From Candidatus Bipolaricaulota bacterium (lineage in GTDB: Bacteria > Bipolaricaulota > Bipolaricaulia > UBA7950 > UBA9294), in assembly GCA_003979035.1 (NCBI GenBank), contig RXOA01000028.1, positions 1 through 6,120 on the forward strand: a DNA stretch of 6,120 nt, in the 5' to 3' direction. The translations under genes and the position numbers were made by a program. The notes under the pieces were generated by a model, which saw only the letters and a program-made list of their open reading frames with translations, was not told where the DNA came from and searched no databases. Below are positions 1 through 5,711 of this stretch, piece by piece. Numbering within the stretch: the first letter of the stretch is position 1; each line of letters opens with the position of its first letter.

Positions 1-109
1 CATTGCCGGGAAACGCCGTCAAGAAGATGAATGCAGCGAGGAGAGCACAACACGTTACGGCGGGACGAAGTGTTCGGTGGTCAGGCTTGGGCTTGAGCGC
101 GGTCATCAT
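1..109 (-). CDS. Exported or membrane protein, N-terminal fragment (3' end outside window)
   Basis: I translated this frame by hand; it has no stop before the window edge, so about 36 residues are visible. Two adjacent in-frame ATGs (109-107 and 106-104) follow a perfect AGGAGG at 116-111. The second ATG has the better spacing (4 bases against 1), so 106 may be the true start. The protein opens with a polar, basic stretch (K, K, R and R within about the first 15 residues), then a hydrophobic run of about 16 residues (CCALLAAFIFLTAF) followed by PGN. This is a Sec-type signal peptide or N-terminal anchor. I see no clear lipobox, and a cleavage site would lie near the edge. It begins 26 bases after the histidine kinase stop codon, so the two may be co-transcribed. 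No function can be given. Confidence 0.72.
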   Translation of the reverse strand, partial: MMTALKPKPDHRTLRPAVTCCALLAAFIFLTAFPGN

Positions 110-110
110 T

Positions 111-116
111 CCTCCT
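111..116 (-). promoter_or_regulatory. Shine-Dalgarno site AGGAGG of the truncated exported-protein gene
   Basis: On the minus strand the sequence is AGGAGG followed by AATGATG. This is a full match to the anti-Shine-Dalgarno core. It is the main support, with the signal-like peptide, for a real gene start at 109/106. It lies in the 26-base gap after the kinase gene. Confidence 0.7.
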
Positions 117-135
117 GATGTTGATCCTGATCCAA

Positions 136-1662
136 TCAAGCTTGGCCGGGGAGATTGGGCTTCCATGCATAGGCGGCGTCATCCTCGCTTGGCCGGAGCG
201 ATGTGGGCAGTAGGACAGTAAATCGGCTTCCCTTGCACGGTTCCGAGGTGACTCGAATGCTTCCTCGGTGATCTTCGACGATGCTGCTGGCAATCGGCAG
301 GCCAAGCCCGAATCCCTGGTCGGCGCCCGCACGGCGAGACGAAGCGCCGCGGAAGAACGGCTCAAACAAGTGGGGAAGCTCTTCTTCGGGAATCCCCTCC
401 CCTGTATCGATGACATCGATTGCGGCAAAGGCACCCACCGGACGGAGCACGACTCGGATTTCGCCTTGGGTCGTGTGATGAATTGCGTTGACCACGAGGT
501 TTGACACGACGCGCTCAAGAAGGTCACGGTCTCCGCGCACCTGAAGGGGATTTCGCACTTCCGTTCGCAGCACAAGGCCCCGCTGTTCGGCGATCGGCCC
601 GTGCACATCCTCGATAGATGCGACAATGTCCTCCAGACAAACGGTTTCCCATCTGCTGTTGCCGATTCGCTGGTTGATACGATCGAAATCAAGAAACGAA
701 TTCACGAATTCCTGAATCCTCAGCACACTGCGGTCGACCACGGACATCGCCCGTTCATAGGCCTCGTCGTTCTCACGATCCGGGGAAGATGCCGCCTCGA
801 GCAGGTCAAGCGATCCACGGATACTGGTCAGTGGATTCAGGATCTCATGGGCGACCAGCGCCATCCGCCGTTGGTTGGTTTCCACCATCTGTCGCAACTC
901 GATGTGCGTTGTCCTCAACTCGGTGATGTCGGTGGCGACGACAAGCACCGACGGGATCTCTTCCTGATTCGGGAGAGGACACAGACTGGTCCGATACCAT
1001 CGGCGCTCCCCGGCGACGACCGAAATCGTCTCCAAGATCTCACAATTGCCGGAGGCGAGAACCGACTGAATCGAGTCAAGTTGTTGGGCGGCGATCTCAG
1101 GAGGAAACAGATCGTGCATTGTCTTCCCGTTGGCTTGCTCGGGGGACATCCCCCACGGCTCCGCCCCTCTCAGATTCATGAAGCGGAAAACGCCGTTCCT
1201 GTCAATGATTGCGATTGCCGAATCGGCGCCTTCGATCAGGGCGCGATAGCGGCTCTCGCTTCGTTCGAGTTCCTTCCGCGCACGAGCTTCGGAGGTGATG
1301 TCGGTGATGAAAACGGCAACGAACCAGATCCCCCCCTTCTTGTCAAGGATGGGGGTCATTCGATTGGAGAAACACCGGCCATCTCGTTCGTCGACGAATT
1401 CCAGCGTCGACTTTGCTTGGAGCGCCTTCTCAAACCAGCTCCCCAGTTGGGCAAACGTCTCCGCATCAAGAAGCTCGCGCAGGTTCCGCCCAATGGCTTG
1501 TTCGCGCGTGACCCCAAGCAATTGAGCCATTCCCGGGCTGGCGGTGATGATGATGCCATTTGGCTTCACAAGGATGGCGACGTCATGACATGAGCCAAGA
1601 AGAGCCGTGATCAGAGCCGATTGCAGTACCTTGTTCTCATCGTCTGTGGGATTGCCGCTCAT
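136..1662 (-). CDS. PAS-PAS sensor histidine kinase (soluble, HisKA/HATPase_c)
   Basis: 508-residue histidine kinase: autophosphorylates on histidine and should pass the phosphate to a response regulator. PAS 1 spans about residues 15-123 (VFITDIT end) and PAS 2 about 136-249 (VVATDITELR end), joined by a charged helix. HisKA follows with the H-box AHEILNPLTSIRG; His272 is the likely phospho-acceptor. HATPase_c has the N-box with N388 and N392 (SNLVVNAIHHT), G1 DTGEGIP (419-425), F-box LFEPFFRG (432-439) and G2 GFGLGLP (450-456), all intact. No transmembrane segment or receiver domain is seen, so it is probably cytoplasmic and senses an internal signal or ligand. I chose ATG 1662 (MSGNPTDDEN) with a weak AGTAGG at 1677-1672, 9 bases upstream. 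The frame stays open to a GTG at 1824, but that extension looks non-coding (R/G/P-rich) and contains a hairpin. No response regulator is adjacent in the window. Ligand and partner are unknown. Confidence 0.93.
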   Translation of the reverse strand: MSGNPTDDENKVLQSALITALLGSCHDVAILVKPNGIIITASPGMAQLLGVTREQAIGRNLRELLDAETFAQLGSWFEKALQAKSTLEFVDERDGRCFSNRMTPILDKKGGIWFVAVFITDITSEARARKELERSESRYRALIEGADSAIAIIDRNGVFRFMNLRGAEPWGMSPEQANGKTMHDLFPPEIAAQQLDSIQSVLASGNCEILETISVVAGERRWYRTSLCPLPNQEEIPSVLVVATDITELRTTHIELRQMVETNQRRMALVAHEILNPLTSIRGSLDLLEAASSPDRENDEAYERAMSVVDRSVLRIQEFVNSFLDFDRINQRIGNSRWETVCLEDIVASIEDVHGPIAEQRGLVLRTEVRNPLQVRGDRDLLERVVSNLVVNAIHHTTQGEIRVVLRPVGAFAAIDVIDTGEGIPEEELPHLFEPFFRGASSRRAGADQGFGLGLPIASSIVEDHRGSIRVTSEPCKGSRFTVLLPTSLRPSEDDAAYAWKPNLPGQA

Positions 1663-1744
1663 GGAAAGCAGCCTACTCGAATCGTCCAACGGAGGCCAGC
1701 TCGCCTGACCACGCCGCCCGCGAGATCCCCCAGGCCGCATAGCA

Positions 1745-1779
1745 ACTCCGGCGATCCCCGCATGAAGGATCACCGGAGT
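1745..1779 (-). terminator. Intergenic 13-bp hairpin, probable transcript end of the upstream operon
   Basis: Inverted repeat with arms 1745-1757 and 1767-1779 and a 9-base loop. On the minus strand the arms are ACTCCGGTGATCC and GGATCGCCGGAGT. All 13 positions pair in minus-strand RNA, one as a G-U wobble; on the plus strand the same position is a C-A mismatch. It lies 58 bases past the stop of the Ig/HYR gene and 82 bases before the kinase start. There is no strong U-run afterwards (TGCTATG), so it may be a weak or factor-dependent terminator, an mRNA 3' stabiliser, or a leader structure for the kinase. The remainder of the 174-base gap (1663-1836) shows no convincing promoter. Confidence 0.45.
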
Positions 1780-1836
1780 GCCAAGTGCGGATTCACGTCT
1801 TGTGTGAGCGAAGAGAAGCTGCACCCAGATGTCAGT

Positions 1837-4125
1837 TCACACGGCCTCCTCCAATGGCTCGATCAGTTTCACCCGTATCCAGGCCACACTGCCGTCCTGG
1901 AACCCAAGCCGAAGGTCGTAGATTCCTGGGAACATCTCCGAGGTATCGAACTCGAAGCGGAAGCAGAGCGTCTCGTGATCGAAGATGGCATTCCATGAAG
2001 TCAGCAGGAGGCCCTTCTCGGGCTCCAAAGAGACATCCACTTGGTAGAAGCCGACGATCACGTAGCTGCCGGTCACCATCGCCCCGGAAGGGCGCACCAG
2101 CGAGCACGCACCGTTGATCTGTTCGCCGATTTCATAGATGGCGCCAAGCTCCAGATTGCCGATCAGAACTACGCCCTCTTCCTCCGGCAGACCGCGGTCG
2201 AGAAAACCGAACTCCCCTGCCGGGACCACGGTGAAATCGAACAGCGGCGGGGTGTACTCCACGGTGACGCTAAACGTTGCCACCGTTTCTTTCCCGTTCC
2301 GGTCCCGTGCGGTGACGCGAACATGGGTGGCTCCCACGGGGAACGCGTGACCGCTGGGGTGAGAAAGGAACACCGCCGGCGACGGGTCGTCGTTGTCCGT
2401 TGCCGTGATCGGATCCCAGAAGACGGGAACCGTTGTCTTTCCGGGCTCGGTGACTGCGGTGAAATCATCGGGAACCCCGATCAGAATGGGCGCTTCTGCG
2501 TCGCGGACATGAACCTCGAACGTATCCGTCGTCTCGTTGCCGGCATGATCCGTTGCGGTCACCTCCACCACGGTTGTGCCGATCGGGAATGCGGTACCGC
2601 TGGGGTGCGACAAGCTCACTGCGGGTGCCGGGTCCAGGTTGTCGCCCGCCAAAGGTGCGTACGTCACGACGGCGGTTGGCATTCCCGGATCGCTGACCGT
2701 CTCGATGTTCGCAGGGACCGTCAATACGGGATGCGTCGTGTCGATCCGGGACGGTCCCGCAGTGACCGCGTTGGACCAGTTTTCGACCGCATCGGTCGTG
2801 AAGACGTGAAGATACCACGTCCCGTCGCTTGTGGCGGCAAACGTCCCCCCCACCCACGTCGCGCCGTCTGTCTTGGAGAAAGATCCGGGAGGCGTGGCGC
2901 TCGTACTCCAATTGACCGCGAAGCCGTCCACGCCAGAGAGAGCGTCCGATGCCCCGGATGCGGAGAACGTGACGCTGGAATCGTTCGACCAGAACCCGGG
3001 AACATGGCTGGTCGAAAGCACGACCGGATTCGTCGGTGCTGTCGTGTCGATCTTGAACGGACCGTGCCGATCGGGATCGCTCCAGTGTCCGGCTTCATCC
3101 ACCGTGCAGATGTGGAAGTACCAATCGCCATCCGATGTTGCCGTAAACGTCTCTCCGCTCCAAGACGAAGGTCGATTTTGGGATCCGGATCCCGCCCAGC
3201 TGAGCGATTTCGTCCACGCGACTTCGTAGCCCGCCAATGCCGTGTACTCGTCCGACGCCCCGCTGATGCCGATCTGCACCGATGCGTTGCTGGACCAAAC
3301 ATTCTCCTGGTGTGTGGATGACGAAACGGCGGGATTCTCCGGCGGGGACCTGTCAACGATGAACGACCAGAAATCGCAGTCGCTAAGGTTTCCGACGTTG
3401 TCTCGGGCAGCAACGCACCACTGGTGGGTCCCTTCATTCAGAAGTTCAGACGTGTAGGGGGAAGAAGCGTCAACCTCGCTATGGAATGTGGCGCCGATGA
3501 TGAACAGGGTGTAGCTCTTCACCCCGCTTCCTCCATCCGAAGATGCGGTCCACGAAAAGGTCGCAGTGGTTGAGTCCGTGATGAAGTCGGCGGTTGGACT
3601 TCGACCGCCCGGCTCCGTGGGAGGTGTTGTATCAAGAAGCACTTCGACCGTGTTGGAGGCGCTGTTGGTATAGCTGGGGCTTTGAACGGACGCGCACACG
3701 CCTGCAGGAATGGAGACGACAATCGTTCCGTCACTTGCCGCTGATGGAATCTCGATCGTGAACGTGTCCCCGTCGCCGGACGGCGATACCGTTGGGGAGC
3801 CGGGAATCGCCGTCCCAACAACGGATACGTCGGTGCTGTCGAACTCTGTGACCTCTTCAGAGAAGCTCGCAACGAAGTGAACGGGCACCGACCTCGTCTC
3901 GGCCGGCTGACCTGGGGCGAGCGACAGTGTCACCGAAGGTACTCCTCCCATGCCGAGAATCGAGACCCACACCACCAAAACCGAGATCGCAGCAAGGCAC
4001 GCCATCGCCTTGTGAGTGGTCCGAAGACGGGATGACGTCGCCCTTGTTACGCGGCGGCCCATCGTCGGTCCTGAACCGGATCTTGCCTGCACATGCCGGT
4101 CGATCTTTCTACGTGGTTGTGTCAT
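1837..4125 (-). CDS. Exported multidomain Ig-like/HYR-repeat surface protein
   Basis: 762 residues, function unknown, probably adhesive or structural outside the cytoplasm. A long basic N-region (R/K-rich, residues 1-40) precedes a hydrophobic segment at about 41-60 with no clear AxA site, so this may be an uncleaved anchor. Then come a Big-like Ig domain (about 66-164, with VASFSEEVTEFDSTDVSV), a fibronectin/Ig-like domain (about 166-258), two related repeats (259-361, 362-463), two HYR domains (464-541, 544-624) and an unassigned beta-rich C-terminal domain (625-762). There is no LPXTG motif, C-terminal membrane segment or recognised sorting tail. The chosen ATG overlaps the preceding stop as ATGA and has GGAGGG 5 bases upstream. 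A second candidate is ATG 4062 (MGRRVTRATS) with AGGA 6-7 bases upstream, which would give an ordinary-length signal N-region. Domain families are recognised by pattern; the biological role is inference. Confidence 0.88.
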   Translation of the reverse strand: MTQPRRKIDRHVQARSGSGPTMGRRVTRATSSRLRTTHKAMACLAAISVLVVWVSILGMGGVPSVTLSLAPGQPAETRSVPVHFVASFSEEVTEFDSTDVSVVGTAIPGSPTVSPSGDGDTFTIEIPSAASDGTIVVSIPAGVCASVQSPSYTNSASNTVEVLLDTTPPTEPGGRSPTADFITDSTTATFSWTASSDGGSGVKSYTLFIIGATFHSEVDASSPYTSELLNEGTHQWCVAARDNVGNLSDCDFWSFIVDRSPPENPAVSSSTHQENVWSSNASVQIGISGASDEYTALAGYEVAWTKSLSWAGSGSQNRPSSWSGETFTATSDGDWYFHICTVDEAGHWSDPDRHGPFKIDTTAPTNPVVLSTSHVPGFWSNDSSVTFSASGASDALSGVDGFAVNWSTSATPPGSFSKTDGATWVGGTFAATSDGTWYLHVFTTDAVENWSNAVTAGPSRIDTTHPVLTVPANIETVSDPGMPTAVVTYAPLAGDNLDPAPAVSLSHPSGTAFPIGTTVVEVTATDHAGNETTDTFEVHVRDAEAPILIGVPDDFTAVTEPGKTTVPVFWDPITATDNDDPSPAVFLSHPSGHAFPVGATHVRVTARDRNGKETVATFSVTVEYTPPLFDFTVVPAGEFGFLDRGLPEEEGVVLIGNLELGAIYEIGEQINGACSLVRPSGAMVTGSYVIVGFYQVDVSLEPEKGLLLTSWNAIFDHETLCFRFEFDTSEMFPGIYDLRLGFQDGSVAWIRVKLIEPLEEAV
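2254..2736 (-). repeat. Two tandem HYR (hyalin repeat) domains inside the Ig/HYR gene
   Basis: Residues 464-541 and 544-624 of the 762-residue protein are two copies of the HYR pattern. Shared elements in order are P-x-V/L-x-x-V-P, D-x-x-P-A-P/S-P-A-V, LSHPSG, A-F-P-I/V-G, V-x-V-T-A-x-D, and T-x-T/A-F-x-V-x-V. At DNA level the copies keep ACCGCTGGGGTG (plus strand, 2350-2361 and 2596-2607) but otherwise diverge, so this is an old duplication rather than a recent or slipping repeat. HYR domains are Ig-like and are associated with extracellular adhesion in known families. Confidence 0.85.
2737..3351 (-). repeat. Two tandem fibronectin/Ig-like repeats of about 102 residues
   Basis: Residues 259-361 and 362-463 align over their whole length. 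Shared elements are P-x-x-P-V/A-V-x-S-S/T-S/T-H, W-S-S/N-N/D-x-S-V, SGASD followed by L-x-G-Y/V, W-T/S-x-S, a conserved W-x-G-x-T-F-x-ATSDG-x-WY, H-x-x-T-x-D, and a closing ID-TT. The preceding unit (166-258) is a more distant relative with the same closing V/I-D plus PP/TT junction. Such DTTPP-linked modules are common in large secreted proteins of environmental bacteria. Confidence 0.8.
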
Positions 4126-5711
4126 TGCGTCCCTCCATACGCCGCCTGAACCGGCGACATCTCCAGCCGTTCCAGGGCCACGGCGTTGCGGACCTCGTCA
4201 GATTCGTGCTCCAGCAGCCACGTCAGTGCCAGCACGGCGTCATCCCCGAACGAAGGCTCTTCGAGCAGGCAAGCGTGTTCCGCCCGCAGCTCCGCGTTTC
4301 TCGCGTGAGCCGCGACGATCTCGGATTCAAGCTGCTCGATCGACGCAGCTAGCTGCTCTTGCCCGCTATTCCGGAGCGACAATGCTTCGGCAAGCGACTC
4401 GAAGCCGGTCGCCGTTGCGATTTGAATGCGATCCACCTGGGCTTGAATCTCGCCCATCGTTTGATCGCCCATCGCCAGGATGTCATTGGCGGTGCTTGCC
4501 ATCGGAATCAGGCTAAGAAGCGTCGTTGCATCCTCGCTGATGTTCAGGAATAAGCCGTCGATCTTCTCCGTCAGCAAGTCGGGAAGCCCTTCGATGATCG
4601 CAGGTGCCTCGCGGATGAGATTGGTCCCGAGTTCCGTCATCAGTACGGGAAGCTCATACGCGAACTCGGCCAGATCGGGCAGCGTCGCGGCGATCTCCGG
4701 AAGATCGTCGATGATCGCGGCAAGAGCCGGTCCGGTGGCCGGGTTTCCTAGGCAATTGGAGGTCGATAGCAGTAGGCCGGGGAGCATCGGGAGAAGCTCA
4801 TTGACCATGGCCAGCGAATCGAGCCAAGAAGCGGGGTCCATGGCAACGTCGGCCATCGCCGTTCCCAGCCGCTCCAAGCGGCCGACAATGCGGGTGAGGC
4901 GATCGCCCAAACCGCCAAGCGAAGTCGTCAGTCCGTAGAATCCGTCCTCGAGCATCCCTTCGATTCCACCCAGGCCATCACCGAAGCCGGTTTCGATGAT
5001 TCCGGTGATAGAACCCAGGTCGCCGATCTGGCCGCCGAGTAGGCTGCCAAGCTGGGTGAACTGCGATTCAAGCAGGCGGGTGAGTCCGCTCAGGTCGCCC
5101 TTGACGAGCTGGGCGAGGATTCCGAACCAATCAAACGCTTCGTCAAATGCCCCAATTGCCTCCCCGGCGGCGTCCTCGAGAGCGGTCTTCAAGCCGCCGA
5201 ATAGGCTGCTGGGACTGTTGAGCGTCCCGATAATGGCGTTCTGAAGGTTCCCGGTGAAGCCCGTGATGCTCCCGAATCCTCCGTTGAGGCCGCTCGTGAG
5301 ATCGCCCAGCTTCCCGGCAATCTCAAAGAACTTCCCACCACTGGCGAAGCTCCCCGCCATCGAGATCATCCCGTTGACGCCGTCGAAGATGCCGGGAAGC
5401 TTCCTCACCTCAGTCAGGATGCCTCCAAGCGGTCCGAGAGCCGCATCGACCACATTCTCCATCTGACTAACCAGTTGCCTGACCGGCCAGGTAACCCCGT
5501 TCACGAAACTGATAAAGGTGCTCCTGCCAAACGGGATCAGGTCGCTGATACAGACTTCGATCAGTCCGAAATCGGCGCACTGGTCAATCGCGTCCCAGAT
5601 GCTTCCACCAAGGTTGTCCCATTCGTCGGCTCCGGCCGAGCTGCCTACAGCGATGAGGAGGAGAAGCAGCGCAAGAAGCCCGAGCGTCCATCTTGTTCTT
5701 CGTGTCTTCAT
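4122..5711 (-). CDS. Exported glycine/leucine-rich helical protein with C-terminal coiled coil, unknown function
   Basis: 529 residues; I recognise no family. Residues 1-28 form a clear Sec signal peptide: basic start (KTRRTR), leucine-rich core, probable cleavage after SSAGA. The mature part has amphipathic segments rich in Gly, Leu, Ile, Asp and Phe, with recurring LGG, GD and GSITG elements (GSITG at 147-151 and 233-237) between about 90 and 285. A stretch with spaced LP pairs follows (337, 344, 354, 376). Residues 391-446 and 461-482 match the end of the preceding gene without gaps, and about 450-485 look like a coiled coil. There are few cysteines (45, 54, 320, 481). The ATG overlaps the upstream stop as ATGA and has AGGGGGTGA 6 bases upstream; its own stop overlaps the next start the same way. 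Probable role is structural, periplasmic or surface; a tape-measure-like or membrane-associated helical protein is conceivable but unproven. Confidence 0.85.
   Translation of the reverse strand: MKTRRTRWTLGLLALLLLLIAVGSSAGADEWDNLGGSIWDAIDQCADFGLIEVCISDLIPFGRSTFISFVNGVTWPVRQLVSQMENVVDAALGPLGGILTEVRKLPGIFDGVNGMISMAGSFASGGKFFEIAGKLGDLTSGLNGGFGSITGFTGNLQNAIIGTLNSPSSLFGGLKTALEDAAGEAIGAFDEAFDWFGILAQLVKGDLSGLTRLLESQFTQLGSLLGGQIGDLGSITGIIETGFGDGLGGIEGMLEDGFYGLTTSLGGLGDRLTRIVGRLERLGTAMADVAMDPASWLDSLAMVNELLPMLPGLLLSTSNCLGNPATGPALAAIIDDLPEIAATLPDLAEFAYELPVLMTELGTNLIREAPAIIEGLPDLLTEKIDGLFLNISEDATTLLSLIPMASTANDILAMGDQTMGEIQAQVDRIQIATATGFESLAEALSLRNSGQEQLAASIEQLESEIVAAHARNAELRAEHACLLEEPSFGDDAVLALTWLLEHESDEVRNAVALERLEMSPVQAAYGGTQ
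4131..4136 (-). promoter_or_regulatory. Shine-Dalgarno site GGAGGG for the Ig/HYR gene
   Basis: GGAGGG lies 5 bases before ATG 4125, inside the last codons of the preceding gene. With the ATGA overlap it supports 4125 as the start and coupled translation, though ATG 4062 in the same frame also has a weaker AGGA. Confidence 0.65.
4266..4541 (-). repeat. Paralogous C-terminal module, copy in the 529-residue protein
   Basis: Residues 391-482. Residues 391-446 align without gaps with the visible part of the upstream gene (5951-6118): by hand 17 of 56 residues are identical, including IP, N, D-x-TM, GF-x-x-L and LSL. Residues 461-482 align with the other protein's coiled coil (5822-5887), 9 of 22 identical, with the pattern LE-x-E, NA-x-L-x-AE and a final L. 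The linker between the two blocks is 14 residues here and 21 in the other copy. Confidence 0.7.

Noticed and set aside
121..139. TTGAT/ATCAA inverted repeat at the kinase stop codon
   Set aside because: Only 5 base pairs with a 9-base loop and no U-run; too weak to call a terminator, and a gene starts 26 bases downstream.
81..692. 203-codon minus-strand frame overlapping the kinase C-terminus
   Set aside because: Out of frame with the HATPase region, which carries intact N, G1, F and G2 boxes; the Ser/Arg/Pro-rich translation shows no domain.
601..1593. 330-codon open frame on the plus strand
   Set aside because: Lies wholly antisense to the kinase gene, whose motifs are unmistakable; the translation has no recognisable domain. 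Long antisense frames are expected in GC-rich coding DNA.
1663..1689. TTGGAC (1689-1684) as a -35 box for the kinase
   Set aside because: It lies only 22 bases before the start codon, leaving no room for a spaced -10 box and leader, and no TATAAT-like hexamer is present.
1663..1824. N-terminal extension of the kinase to a GTG at 1824 (or ATG 1740)
   Set aside because: The extra residues are R/G/P-rich with no domain, the GTG has no Shine-Dalgarno site, and the region carries the 13-bp hairpin. ATG 1740 does have a GGAG 5 bases upstream, so it is not fully excluded.
2041..3321. 426-codon open frame on the plus strand
   Set aside because: Antisense to the Ig/HYR gene; Arg/Gly/Cys/His-rich translation with no domain pattern, typical of a shadow frame.
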